Shown here: positions 54,210 through 63,183 of the stretch, piece after piece
Position numbering within the stretch: position 1 is the first letter of the stretch
How the letters are laid out: every line of letters begins with the position of its first letter
Assembly (NCBI GenBank): GCA_902775735.1
Contig: CACYNH010000008.1
Coordinates: 1-64,000 of the forward strand
From: an uncultured Erysipelotrichaceae bacterium
GTDB taxonomy: Bacteria; Bacillota_I; Bacilli_A; Erysipelotrichales; Erysipelotrichaceae
Direction: 5' to 3'
DNA length: 64,000 bases
Position numbers and translations under genes: made by a program
The notes under the pieces: generated by a model
Seen by the model: the letters and a program-made list of their open reading frames with translations, nothing else
The model's database searches: none
What the model was told of the DNA's origin: nothing

Positions 54210-56007
54210 CAAAGTAAGAGAAAGAAATGAAATTGAGGATCACTATAAGTGGGACCTCAGCACCCTGTACGCAGATGATGCGGAATGGGAAAAGGAATTC
54301 AAAGCGGTCGATGAAGAAATCGCGAAGATTCCTGAATGGCAGGGAAAGCTGAACACAGCCGCCAATATCCGGGCATGGCTGGATCAGTATACAGAGCTTT
54401 CCTCAAGACTGGAAAACATCTACACCTATTCCTTCCTGCGCAATTCCGAGGACACAAGAGCCTCTGACGCCCAGTCGATGTACGCAAGAGCCTACGGCAA
54501 GATTGTCGACGCTGAATCAAAGGCGGCTTTCTTCCGTCCGGAAGTGCTTTCGCTTGGTGAAGAGAAACTCAATGAACTGATTCAGGATGAATGCCTGAAG
54601 CCTTATGAATTCATGATGAAGGACATGCTCAGAATGGCTGCCCATACACTCAGCGCCAAAGAAGAGCAGCTGCTCGCCGCTTTCGGTGAAGCGATCGGCG
54701 CCTCGGCAAGAGTGGCGGAAAACCTCATGGACGCCGATATGGTCTATGATTCCGTCAAAGACAGCGAAGGCAATGAAAGGGAAGTCTCCGACGCCACATT
54801 CATCCTTTCCCAGATGAACAAGGACAGAGTGCTCAGGGAAAACTCCTTCCGCTCCTATTACAAAGGCTACAGACAGCACATCAACACATTTGCGGCAGCT
54901 TATTCCGGAACTGTAAAGGCAGCCGTCACAGAAGCGAAATACAGAGGCTTCGGCTCTTCAAGAGAAATGAGCCTGGCCAATGACAACATTCCTGTTTCTG
55001 TCTATGACAACCTGATCGAAACCGTCCATAAGCACATGGACTCCATGTACAGATATGTCAGACTCAGAAAGAAGATCCTGGGTCTTGATGAACTTCATTA
55101 CTACGATGTCTATACGCCGCTGGCAGCGGATGCCGCAAAGCACTACACCTATGAAGAAGCGCAGAAGCTTGTTCTCAAGGCAGTCAGTCCGATGGGCAAA
55201 GAGTATACGGACCGCGTTGAAAAGGCGTTTGAAGACAGATGGATTGACGTCTATCCCAACACCGGCAAGGCAGGCGGCGCCTATTCTTCCGGCACCTACA
55301 CATCCAATCCGTTCATCATGATGAACTTCACAGGAACACTGGATTCCGTTTCCACCATCGCCCATGAAATGGGCCATTCCATGCACACATGGAACACCAA
55401 AACACACCAGCCAAAGCAGTATGCCGACTACACCATGTTTGTGGCGGAAGTCGCTTCCACCGTCAATGAGAACCTGCTCATCGAAACACTGCTCAAGGAA
55501 GAGAGTGATCCGAAGGTAAGAATCTCACTGCTCAACCAGTATCTCGAAGGCTTCAAGGGAACTGTTTACAGACAGACCATGTTCGCTGAATTTGAAATGA
55601 AGGCACATGCCATGGCGGAAAGAGGGGAATCCCTTGATCCGGCTGCCCTCAACGCGCTTTACAAAGACCTGATTCAACTCTATTTCGGAGATGATCTTGT
55701 CATTGATGATGAAGTTCAGTATGAATGGAGCAGAATCCCTCATTTCTACAGACCGTTCTATGTCTTTGTCTACGCCACCGGCTACTGCACAGCCAACGCG
55801 CTTTCCCAGATGATCCTCAATGAAGGGGAAACAGCCGTAAAGAGATATATCGAATTCCTGCAGATGGGCTCTTCACAGTATCCGATCGATGAGCTGATCC
55901 ACGCCGGCGTTGATCTCAATACACCGGCTCCCATTGAAAAGGCGCTGGCGTTATTCGACCGCGTTCTTGATGAAGCTGAAAAGATCGCAGACGAACTTTC
56001 AAAGTAA
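54202..56007 (+). CDS. pepF: Oligoendopeptidase F (M3 family)
   Basis: 601 residues. The zinc motif HEMGHSMH is at about 391-398, and the third ligand Glu lies about 25 residues later in EVASTVNEN. It degrades cytosolic peptides of 7-17 residues. GGAGGAA precedes the ATG inside the upstream gene. A terminator follows. Confidence 0.96.
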   Translation: MSDKVRERNEIEDHYKWDLSTLYADDAEWEKEFKAVDEEIAKIPEWQGKLNTAANIRAWLDQYTELSSRLENIYTYSFLRNSEDTRASDAQSMYARAYGKIVDAESKAAFFRPEVLSLGEEKLNELIQDECLKPYEFMMKDMLRMAAHTLSAKEEQLLAAFGEAIGASARVAENLMDADMVYDSVKDSEGNEREVSDATFILSQMNKDRVLRENSFRSYYKGYRQHINTFAAAYSGTVKAAVTEAKYRGFGSSREMSLANDNIPVSVYDNLIETVHKHMDSMYRYVRLRKKILGLDELHYYDVYTPLAADAAKHYTYEEAQKLVLKAVSPMGKEYTDRVEKAFEDRWIDVYPNTGKAGGAYSSGTYTSNPFIMMNFTGTLDSVSTIAHEMGHSMHTWNTKTHQPKQYADYTMFVAEVASTVNENLLIETLLKEESDPKVRISLLNQYLEGFKGTVYRQTMFAEFEMKAHAMAERGESLDPAALNALYKDLIQLYFGDDLVIDDEVQYEWSRIPHFYRPFYVFVYATGYCTANALSQMILNEGETAVKRYIEFLQMGSSQYPIDELIHAGVDLNTPAPIEKALALFDRVLDEAEKIADELSK

Positions 56008-56014
56008 AACCCAG

Positions 56015-56037
56015 AAGGCATCCGCGGATGCCTTTTT
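56015..56037 (+). terminator. Rho-independent terminator after pepF
   Basis: AAGGCATCC / GGATGCCTT stem with a very tight turn and a T run. Confidence 0.88.
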
Positions 56038-56058
56038 CAAAACTTCAGGAGAATCATA

Positions 56059-56703
56059 ATGCCAAAACACGATAACGGCGGCTTTTCCGTGCCGCTCGGT
56101 CTGTTGGATTACATCAATCCCATCTTCTATACAGTCACTTCCTTAACGATCATGAATCACATGAAGGAGATGATGACGCCTTTCTCATACCGCATGTACG
56201 TCATCGGCGCTGTGATCTCACTCATCGGCGGCTACATCATCCCGACCGGAAAACTGGTCGTCGGACTGGGCCTCATTAAATTCGTCATGCCGGTTCCGCT
56301 GGTATTCTTCGTCAACAGCGGCATCCTTGTCTCGGGACTGTTTCTGGCAAAGGCCGTATTCCGGATCAACTCAATTCTGTTCGCACTGATTGCGCTCATA
56401 ATCGCGGCAGGGTTAGTATACATATTGAAGAAGACAGGAAAGTTCAATACCGCAGCCGTTTTAACCGGGGCGGCCGGATATCTGCTGATCTACATCACAC
56501 TGATCACGCTTTCCTTCAGTAAAGGAATGATCCTGCCGGCGGTTCTGTACTTCCTTGCGATCGCTCTGTTTGTGACGCTGGTCATGACCGGCATCAAAGC
56601 GGATCTCTACAATCCGAAAGTGCACTGGTTCATCGAAATCTGCAATGTCCTGTGTCAGGGGTTTGTGGCTCTTGGAACGCTCATTCTCTTTGGAGTGATC
56701 TGA
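56059..56703 (+). CDS. Multi-pass membrane protein of unknown function
   Basis: 214 residues with six hydrophobic segments, beginning with LGLLDYINPIFYTVTSL. It carries no catalytic motif I recognise. TTCAGGAGAA precedes the ATG. A long terminator follows. Confidence 0.6.
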   Translation: MPKHDNGGFSVPLGLLDYINPIFYTVTSLTIMNHMKEMMTPFSYRMYVIGAVISLIGGYIIPTGKLVVGLGLIKFVMPVPLVFFVNSGILVSGLFLAKAVFRINSILFALIALIIAAGLVYILKKTGKFNTAAVLTGAAGYLLIYITLITLSFSKGMILPAVLYFLAIALFVTLVMTGIKADLYNPKVHWFIEICNVLCQGFVALGTLILFGVI

Positions 56704-56740
56704 TTAAAAATACAGCGAAAGACTCAATTCAGATATGAAA

Positions 56741-56776
56741 CAGGCGTGAATGATGAATCATCACGCCTGTTTTTTT
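56741..56776 (+). terminator. Strong rho-independent terminator
   Basis: CAGGCGTG and CACGCCTG, continued by an inner ATGAT / ATCAT after a single bulged A, then seven T. Confidence 0.92.
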
Positions 56777-56858
56777 ACTGTCTGTTAAAGATTCTCGATC
56801 GTAAGTTCACAGGTGCATTACCTGCGGACCGTCGAAAAAAGCCCGCAAAAGTGTGCTT

Positions 56859-57755
56859 TTAAAGCTGAATCAGTTTTTGGACCAGCTGCTCTGCCAGGTT
56901 TTGATAATATCCGTATCTTTCATCACGTGATCCATAGCGGTTGCCAAGCATGATCCATTCACAGTATTCACAAAACAGAAAATAATCCAGTGAGTGACGG
57001 AACTCCTCCCATGAGATTCCATGCTGTTTTGGCACTGCATTGTAATAATACGCGATGGCAAATTCACGGTCTTCCGCTGACATATAGAAATATGATTCTA
57101 TGTTCTCTCTGCCATGGGCAATCAGACGCGCAAAAGAACCAAGATAGGGGAGAACACCGCAGTACTCCCAGTCGATGAATACAGCCCGTTCATCGTTAAC
57201 AAGAACATTGATCGGCAGCAGATCGTCATGACAGAGCGAACGCGGCGTTTTTCTGTATACCTGTTCAAACTTTGCGTATGCCTTTTCAAGCAGTTCTGAT
57301 CCAAGATATCTGCCCCGGTTTTCGATTTCTTCCATCGCTTTTTCCATGGTAAAACAGGCATCATAAAGATCTGTGCGCTGCCAGAATTCATTCTGCATTT
57401 CAGCAAGGGCATCCAGAACAAGTGTCAGTCTCTTTCTCTCACAGACTCTCAGATCCGTTCCCTGAAAATATTCAGTCAGAAAATATTCCTGACCTTTATA
57501 TTGGCAGGAACCAAGAAAAGAGGGAAAATACGGCTGCCTGCCGGTAAAGAAGCGTCGGTAAGCTTCCATCTCATAAGCTTTTGCCTGTTTCAGAACTTTT
57601 CTGGTATTTCCGTCTTCAATCATCCAGACCGCATATTCGCTGCCGTCTTCTTCTGAGACGAACGCTCTGACTGATGATTCACTCACTCCGGATATTCCAA
57701 GCCCTGCAAGGATCGTTCTGAGTTCAGATAATGACGGTCTCTGTTTTTCTTCCAT
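56859..57755 (-). CDS. Aminoglycoside/choline kinase-like phosphotransferase
   Basis: 298 residues. LCHDDLLPINVLVNDERAVFIDWEYCG has the catalytic Asp, the Asn and the metal Asp of the APH/choline kinase group. N-terminal lysine and DGSEYAVWMIED form part of the ATP lobe. It phosphorylates a small alcohol or amino-sugar; drug resistance cannot be claimed. The start at 57755 has AGAGGAA upstream. Confidence 0.8.
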   Translation of the reverse strand: MEEKQRPSLSELRTILAGLGISGVSESSVRAFVSEEDGSEYAVWMIEDGNTRKVLKQAKAYEMEAYRRFFTGRQPYFPSFLGSCQYKGQEYFLTEYFQGTDLRVCERKRLTLVLDALAEMQNEFWQRTDLYDACFTMEKAMEEIENRGRYLGSELLEKAYAKFEQVYRKTPRSLCHDDLLPINVLVNDERAVFIDWEYCGVLPYLGSFARLIAHGRENIESYFYMSAEDREFAIAYYYNAVPKQHGISWEEFRHSLDYFLFCEYCEWIMLGNRYGSRDERYGYYQNLAEQLVQKLIQL

Positions 57756-57834
57756 ACGATTGGTTCCTCTCTGAAACGCTTTTGAGACGGTGATTCCTTT
57801 TTGAAATGCAGTCATGACAGTAAGAAAACAAGAA

Positions 57835-57855
57835 GGAGGCGCCCGCGGCGTCTCC
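57835..57855 (-). terminator. Terminator of lrgAB
   Basis: GGAGGCGCC pairs with GGCGTCTCC (one G-T pair, loop CGC); on the minus strand a TTCTTGTTTTC run follows. Confidence 0.65.
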
Positions 57856-57879
57856 CTCAGTCACTTATGATTTTAAAGA

Positions 57880-58572
57880 TTACAGGAACATTGCCCAGAC
57901 ATTTGCCAGCACAACGGTGATGATGCCGGCGGTGACGATGGACAGGGAACTCATGGCGCCTTCGACTTCGCCGATTTCCATCGCTTTGGAAGTGCCGATG
58001 GCGTGGGCGGAAGTGCCAATCGCAAGACCCTTGGCGACAGGATCTTCAATTTTTGCGATCTTCAGGACGCCTTCAGCGGAGATATTGCCGAAGATGCCGG
58101 TCACGATAATGGCGGCGACCGTAATCGGGACAATACCGCCGAGTTCCTGGGAGATGCTCATGCCGATGGCGGTTGTGATCGACTTGGGCAGGAAGGTGAT
58201 ATAAGTGGCATGGTCAAACCGGAAGAGGAAGGCCATGATCAGGATGACAGTCATCGAAGTGATCGAACCCACGAAGATCGAGATCAGGATTGCCTTGATG
58301 TTCTTCTTCATTCTTTCGATTTCCATGTAAAGCGGAATCGCCAGGGAAACCGTGGCAGGGGTCAGCAGGTAGCTGAGATATTTTCCTGAGTTGTTGTAGG
58401 AAGCGTAATCGATTTTGAAGACAAGCAGGAAGACCAGGGTCAGCGCGATTGAGATCAGGAGCGGATTGATCAGGCTGCTTTTGAATTTGTTTTTGAGGAA
58501 AATGCCGAAATAGTAGAAGAGAAGGGAGAGCACGACGCCGATCGTGGTGCTGGAAGCGAAGAATTCGTTCAT
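57880..58572 (-). CDS. lrgB: LrgB/CidB-family membrane protein
   Basis: 230 residues with many membrane helices. PKSITTAIGMSISQELGG, GTSAHAIGTSKAMEIGEVEGAMSSLS are the family blocks. LrgA/LrgB (or CidA/CidB) systems affect murein hydrolase export or act as metabolite channels; recent work points to pyruvate uptake in some species. It overlaps lrgA by ATGA. Confidence 0.93.
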   Translation of the reverse strand: MNEFFASSTTIGVVLSLLFYYFGIFLKNKFKSSLINPLLISIALTLVFLLVFKIDYASYNNSGKYLSYLLTPATVSLAIPLYMEIERMKKNIKAILISIFVGSITSMTVILIMAFLFRFDHATYITFLPKSITTAIGMSISQELGGIVPITVAAIIVTGIFGNISAEGVLKIAKIEDPVAKGLAIGTSAHAIGTSKAMEIGEVEGAMSSLSIVTAGIITVVLANVWAMFL

Positions 58573-58931
58573 GCCTTTTCTCCTTTCCTGTCTTTCTTGA
58601 TGATGAACTCGGCCGTCTTGCCGGTCACAACCATGACAACGATATTGCAGACAATGATGGTCACAAGGGCAGGGATCAGGATCGGCTGCAGGGCGCTCCA
58701 GGAATCCATCAGGGCGACCGCTGCCGGAATGAACATGACGGGCATGATCTCAATCAGGAACTGGGCAGCTGTTTTGACCTGGTCGAGTTTGATGACGCCG
58801 GTGTAAAGCAGGATGAACATCAGCACAAGTCCATAGATGGAAGCCGGAATCGGCAGGGGAACGACATACCTGATGATTTCACCGGTGCATGTCACCAGCA
58901 TGATCAGCAGGAATTGTTTCAGCAGTTTCAT
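58569..58931 (-). CDS. lrgA: LrgA/CidA-family holin-like protein
   Basis: 120 residues, four membrane helices. LPIPASIYGLVLMFILL and MPVMFIPAAVALM are the LrgA signature. The start at 58931 has GAGGT about 10 bases upstream; an earlier ATG at 58952 has a weaker site. No LytTR or LysR regulator is next to it. Confidence 0.9.
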   Translation of the reverse strand: MKLLKQFLLIMLVTCTGEIIRYVVPLPIPASIYGLVLMFILLYTGVIKLDQVKTAAQFLIEIMPVMFIPAAVALMDSWSALQPILIPALVTIIVCNIVVMVVTGKTAEFIIKKDRKGEKA

Positions 58932-59002
58932 AGTATTTTTACCTCTACGCATTCATCTTATTACATTTAACGCCTTAATGAGTAAAAAATCCGGCAAATG
59001 TG

Positions 59003-59030
59003 TTGACAGTTCATAAATATTGCATACAAT
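59003..59030 (+). promoter_or_regulatory. Strong promoter of the glutathione peroxidase gene
   Basis: TTGACA and TACAAT with a 16-base spacer, 30 bases before the start. Confidence 0.75.
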
Positions 59031-59045
59031 AAAATTGTAAACAAT
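59019..59045 (+). promoter_or_regulatory. Operator-like dyad over the gpx -10
   Basis: Two-part perfect dyad: ATTG at 59019-59022 with CAAT at 59042-59045, and TACAAT at 59025-59030 with ATTGTA at 59034-59039. It covers the -10 and the start point, so a repressor bound here should block transcription. It does not match the PerR box. The regulator is unknown. Confidence 0.6.
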
Positions 59046-59059
59046 AGGAGGAATCAGAA

Positions 59060-59602
59060 ATGAGTATCTATGATTATTCCCTGACTACCCGCAAAGGCGA
59101 GGAAGTATCCATGAAGAATTACGAAGGCAAGGTACTCCTTGTCGTCAATACAGCCACAGGCTGCGGTTTTACTCCGCAGTATGAACAGCTCGAAGAGATG
59201 TATGAAAAGTACCATGACAAGGGCCTTGAGATCATCGACGTTCCCTGCAACCAGTTCGCCGGCCAGACACCGGGCACCGATGAGGAAGTCCATGAATTCT
59301 GCACACTGAAGTACAAGACACAGTTCGACCAGTTCAAAAAGAGCGACGTCAACGGTGAAAACCAGCTGCCGTTATTCGCTTATCTCAAGAGCCAGAAGGG
59401 CTTTGAAGGCTTCGGCAAAGGCGTCAAGGCTCTCGCGATGAGCGCGATGTGCAAGAAGATTGACAAGAACTACGCTTCCAATCCTGACATCAAGTGGAAC
59501 TTCACCAAGTTCGCAGTCGACAGAAACGGAAACGTCGTCGCAAGATTTGAACCGACAGCGAAGATGGAAGATGTCGACAGCTTTGTCGCATCTCTGCTGT
59601 AA
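59060..59602 (+). CDS. gpx: Glutathione peroxidase / thiol peroxidase (Cys type)
   Basis: 180 residues. The catalytic Cys35 lies in NTATGCGFTPQ, the Gln in PCNQFAGQTPG, and the Trp-Asn pair in IKWNFTKF. It reduces peroxides, in most bacteria using thioredoxin. The codon is TGC, so this is not a selenoprotein. GGAGGAA precedes the ATG. Monocistronic. Confidence 0.95.
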   Translation: MSIYDYSLTTRKGEEVSMKNYEGKVLLVVNTATGCGFTPQYEQLEEMYEKYHDKGLEIIDVPCNQFAGQTPGTDEEVHEFCTLKYKTQFDQFKKSDVNGENQLPLFAYLKSQKGFEGFGKGVKALAMSAMCKKIDKNYASNPDIKWNFTKFAVDRNGNVVARFEPTAKMEDVDSFVASLL

Positions 59603-59618
59603 TAACAGATTCTTATGG

Positions 59619-59643
59619 GAAGAGCTCAGGCTCTTCTTTTTTT
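59619..59643 (+). terminator. Rho-independent terminator after gpx
   Basis: GAAGAGC / GCTCTTC stem with loop TCAG and a seven-T run. Confidence 0.92.
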
Positions 59644-59717
59644 GTGAAAGTGCGATGAAACTTTTGAACAATTTCATGAAAACGTATACATAATCAATGA
59701 AAAAGTCATTCATTTAA

Positions 59718-59726
59718 TGCTATAAT
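59718..59726 (+). promoter_or_regulatory. Extended -10 promoter of citrate synthase
   Basis: TGC-TATAAT, 52 bases before the ATG at 59779. No good -35 was seen. Confidence 0.6.
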
Positions 59727-59778
59727 CCTCACCATGTAAGCATTCCCATGCATACAGACATTGAACAGGAGGAAATGA

Positions 59779-61161
59779 ATGGATTTCAACAGAACATCTT
59801 TTGAGGAAGCAGTCCAGAAGAATCAGGCATATTCCGCCCGGCAGCTCGATGCCTGTCAGGATCTCTTCGAGATTCTTCCCGATCTTTATTTCGAAAACAA
59901 CGTGCAGAGAGGCTTGAGAGACGTCAACGGCAACGGCGTCCTGGTCGGCCTCACCAATATATCCACCGTCACATCCAAGAAAATCATCAACGGCAAAACC
60001 GTTCCCGTGGAAGGGGAACTCTCCTACCGGGGATACCGGGTCAATGATCTGATCAACGGACTGCAGAACCGTTCCCAGTTCGGCTTTGAGGAAATCGCCT
60101 ATCTGCTTTTATTCGCGGAACTGCCAAACAGTGAGCAGCTGGATGAATTCAGAAACATGCTGGCGATGAACCGGACACTGCCGACAAACTTCGTCCGCGA
60201 CATCATCCTCAAAGCGCCCAGCCGCGACATCATGAACTCCATGACACGAAGCGTTCTGACCCTGGCGTCCTATGATGACAGGATGAGCGACACATCCCTT
60301 GAGAATGTATTGATCCAGTCATTAAAGATGATCGCCCAGTTCCCGATGCTGGCGGTATACGCCTATCATGCCTACAACCATTACGAAAGAAACGATTCCC
60401 TCTATATCCACAGACCTGATCCGTCTCTTTCCATGGCGGAAAACATCCTGCGCATGCTGAGGCCGGACAGCTCCTATACCGAGCTTGAGGCTCGTGCGCT
60501 TGATGCGGCCCTCATTCTTCATATGGAGCACGGCGGCGGCAACAATTCCACATTCACGACCAGGGTCGTCACTTCTTCCGGCGCAGACACATACAGTGTC
60601 CTGGCGTCCGCCTTAAGTTCCCTCAAAGGTCCCAAGCACGGCGGCGCCAACATCAAAGTCATGGACATGATGGCGGATATCCGCGAACACATCAATGACT
60701 ATGAAGACAAAGACGAGCTTTCCGCCTATCTGGAAAAGATCCTCCACAAGGAAGCCTTTGATCATACAGGTCTCATCTACGGCGTGGGACATGCTGTCTA
60801 TTCACTCTCCGATCCAAGAGCAGTGATCCTGGAAGACTTCGCCCGCAAGCTTGCGGCAGCCAAGGGACTTTCAAAAGAGTTCAATCTGTACCAGAATGTC
60901 AAGGAAACCGGGCTTGATCTGATCAGGAAGGAAAGAAGAATCTATAAAGGCGTCTGCGCCAATGTCGACTTCTATTCCGGCTTTGTCTACAGCATGCTCA
61001 ACATCCCGGTTGAACTCTATACGCCGATCTTCGCGATCGCAAGAGTCGTCGGCTGGTGCGCCCACCGGATGGAACAATTGATCAATGAGGACAAGATCAT
61101 GCGTCCTGCCTATAAGAGCGTGGCGGAAGACAGAATCTACATTCCGGTCGAAGAGCGTTAG
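59779..61161 (+). CDS. gltA: Citrate synthase
   Basis: 460 residues. Catalytic set: His in LHMEHGGGNNST, the GPKHGGANIK block, GVGHAVYSLSDPR, and the Asp in CANVDFYSGF. It condenses oxaloacetate and acetyl-CoA. An N-terminal extension of about 60 residues comes before the core, as in some Bacillota. No aconitase or isocitrate dehydrogenase is in the window. AGGAGGAA precedes the ATG. Confidence 0.95.
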   Translation: MDFNRTSFEEAVQKNQAYSARQLDACQDLFEILPDLYFENNVQRGLRDVNGNGVLVGLTNISTVTSKKIINGKTVPVEGELSYRGYRVNDLINGLQNRSQFGFEEIAYLLLFAELPNSEQLDEFRNMLAMNRTLPTNFVRDIILKAPSRDIMNSMTRSVLTLASYDDRMSDTSLENVLIQSLKMIAQFPMLAVYAYHAYNHYERNDSLYIHRPDPSLSMAENILRMLRPDSSYTELEARALDAALILHMEHGGGNNSTFTTRVVTSSGADTYSVLASALSSLKGPKHGGANIKVMDMMADIREHINDYEDKDELSAYLEKILHKEAFDHTGLIYGVGHAVYSLSDPRAVILEDFARKLAAAKGLSKEFNLYQNVKETGLDLIRKERRIYKGVCANVDFYSGFVYSMLNIPVELYTPIFAIARVVGWCAHRMEQLINEDKIMRPAYKSVAEDRIYIPVEER

Positions 61162-61222
61162 ACAGCATATTAAATAAATGACAGCACCGCATGTGCTAAA
61201 CTTGATTCAGGAGGTGTACTCC

Positions 61223-61645
61223 ATGAAACAGGAAAAATCATGCGGTGCTCTTATTTTCAGAAAACATGACAATGAAATCCAGGTTCTGATCATCCGCCAG
61301 GTGCAGGGACACTGGTGTTTTCCAAAAGGGCATACGGAACATAACGAAACCGAACACGAAACAGCTTTAAGAGAGATCCGCGAAGAAACCGGACTCAAAA
61401 TTGAAATCACGGACATCTTCCGGCACAGCCTGAGCTATTCGCCCAAGGAAGGCGTGAATAAGGAAGTGGTCTATTTCATCGCCGTCAATCCCCATGGAAA
61501 AGAAAAAGTCCAGGTGGAGGAGCTTTCCGAAATCCACTGGGTTTCCATTCATGAGGCAAGGCAGCTGGTTACTTATGACAATGACGCCGATCTTCTTGAA
61601 AAGGCTGTAAAGTGTCTCAAAGACCATCCGGAGGTTCTCAAATGA
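61223..61645 (+). CDS. NUDIX hydrolase (Ap4A-hydrolase-like)
   Basis: 140 residues. The Nudix box is GHTEHNETEHETALREIREETGL (Glu pair REIREE). The start, KSCGALIFRKHDNEIQVLII, resembles Ap4A-type NUDIX. AGGAGGTG precedes the ATG. It overlaps the next gene by ATGA. Confidence 0.9.
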   Translation: MKQEKSCGALIFRKHDNEIQVLIIRQVQGHWCFPKGHTEHNETEHETALREIREETGLKIEITDIFRHSLSYSPKEGVNKEVVYFIAVNPHGKEKVQVEELSEIHWVSIHEARQLVTYDNDADLLEKAVKCLKDHPEVLK

Positions 61646-62523
61646 TCCGCCTGGAACCTTTAACCTTACGCGGCAATACCGTCATTGCCGAAACATGGAA
61701 GGAATCATACAGCGAAGATTTCCTGAAAGAGTATGACGGCGGCATGGTCCGTCTCATCCGCCATGACTCCATACCCTGCGGTCTCATCAATGTCAGGCCT
61801 CAGGACAAAGACGCCATCCTCAGAATTTTCTTTGCGCCTAAAACGGATCAGAGAAGAAAGCTTCTCGCCGTGGTTACGGAACGGATTATACGGCTTATGC
61901 ATCCGGAAAAGATCATCATTGAACAGATTGATGAAACCCTCTTTCCGGTATACGAATCCAACTCCTACCTCAGAGAAGGCGATACCTATGTCAAGGTCAT
62001 TGAACCGTGGCGTGCCATTCTCAATGACGCGGTCTTTGATGATGAGGGCTTCATCATCAACCAGGGAAGAATGAAGGAGATCCCGTTCGGCTGGTTTGAC
62101 ACAAAGGCGAAAGGATGCGGATGGATTTCCGCTTACAACTTGCTCAAGATGAACGGCATGGAAACAAAGATGGAAGTCTGTGCCCATGGCCTTGAGAAAC
62201 ATTCCATGATGGGTAAGCTCATGGGCCAGAATCTCTTTACGCTTTTTATCTGGTTAAAGCAGCAGGGACTCAATGTGAAAATGAGCCTGCCGGTCAACGG
62301 CGCCGCATTGAAAATGATCAACGAAACCGATAGCGGGATTATCCTCTATACCCATTCAAGAGGAGCCCACTATGTCACCTACAGAAAACTCAACGCGTCC
62401 CATGTGCAGATCTTCAACGCCGTCTACGGCAAAAGGAATCATGTCATGAAAGCTTCTGAGTTTCTGAAGAAATACCCGCTGTTTCCGACCACGGTCGTGA
62501 TCGGCGTGCCTTCAAAGAAATAA
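61642..62523 (+). CDS. GNAT-like domain fused to a C39-like cysteine peptidase domain
   Basis: 293 residues. The first 125 residues have a GNAT-like order (CGLINVRPQDKDAILRIFF, RRKLLAVVTERIIRL, IIIEQIDETLFPVYESNSYL). From about 150 a C39-like papain fold begins: the Cys159 in GCGWISAYNLLK, His243 in RGAHYVTY, and Asn259 in VQIFNAVYG. All three triad positions are present. No signal peptide. A cytosolic peptidase or de-modifying enzyme is possible; the role is unknown. It is coupled to the NUDIX gene. Confidence 0.7.
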   Translation: MIRLEPLTLRGNTVIAETWKESYSEDFLKEYDGGMVRLIRHDSIPCGLINVRPQDKDAILRIFFAPKTDQRRKLLAVVTERIIRLMHPEKIIIEQIDETLFPVYESNSYLREGDTYVKVIEPWRAILNDAVFDDEGFIINQGRMKEIPFGWFDTKAKGCGWISAYNLLKMNGMETKMEVCAHGLEKHSMMGKLMGQNLFTLFIWLKQQGLNVKMSLPVNGAALKMINETDSGIILYTHSRGAHYVTYRKLNASHVQIFNAVYGKRNHVMKASEFLKKYPLFPTTVVIGVPSKK

Positions 62524-62574
62524 AAAACGGTCTGAACAGAATCATTACCCAAAACGGTAACCGGAGTAACACAG

Positions 62575-63033
62575 ATGCAAACGGCAAGACTTTCTTTTAT
62601 CACACTCAGGGAAGATCCCACATTAACAGAAAAAGCTGCGGAATGGTTCCACAGGAAATGGGGCGTGTCCATAGAAGCCTATTTACAGTGCATGGAAAGC
62701 TATCTGAGCATGGAAACGGAATACGGATGGTATCTGTGCATGGATGAAGATACGATCGCCGGCGGACTGGGTGTGATTGAGAATGACTTTCATGAGAGAA
62801 AAGACCTGAGTCCAAATATATGTGCTGTCTATACGGAAGAAGAATACCGTGGAAAAGGGATTGCCGGACGCCTGCTTGAGATGGCGGTCAGCGATCTCAG
62901 AATCAGAGGCATTTCGCCTGTGTATCTGGTAACGGATCATACCGGTTTTTACGAAAGATACGGCTGGGAGTTTTTCTGTATGGTCAGATCAGACGGTGAG
63001 CAGACAATGTCAAGAATGTATATTCACCGGTAA
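62575..63033 (+). CDS. GNAT-family N-acetyltransferase
   Basis: 152 residues. The acetyl-CoA loop is EEYRGKGIAGRLL, followed by YLVTDHTGFYERYGWEF. CCGGAG lies 8 bases before the ATG, after a GGTAACCGG element similar to the one before the nucleoid-protein gene at 12749. The N-terminal half (EKAAEWFHRKWGVS) is typical of a large uncharacterised subgroup. Confidence 0.85.
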   Translation: MQTARLSFITLREDPTLTEKAAEWFHRKWGVSIEAYLQCMESYLSMETEYGWYLCMDEDTIAGGLGVIENDFHERKDLSPNICAVYTEEEYRGKGIAGRLLEMAVSDLRIRGISPVYLVTDHTGFYERYGWEFFCMVRSDGEQTMSRMYIHR

Positions 63034-63183
63034 CTTACGGTTTCCAGAAACAGCGATAAATCGGGATTTGTCGAGTAATCATCTTTCCGTTAAATGCTAT
63101 GGGGAGTGACATGAAATACAATCGCCTGCTCAGTCTTGTTTTAAAGAGCGGACGATTTTCCGGACAAAGGAGGTAAAAGAGAT

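Noticed and set aside
56859-57755. Aminoglycoside resistance gene
   Set aside because: The kinase fold motif is shared by choline, sugar and amino-acid kinases; nothing indicates a drug substrate.
59019-59045. PerR box before gpx
   Set aside because: The dyad has 7-1-7-like geometry in part, but its bases do not match the TTATAAT-type PerR consensus.
59160-59165. Selenocysteine in the glutathione peroxidase
   Set aside because: The catalytic codon is TGC (Cys), not TGA.
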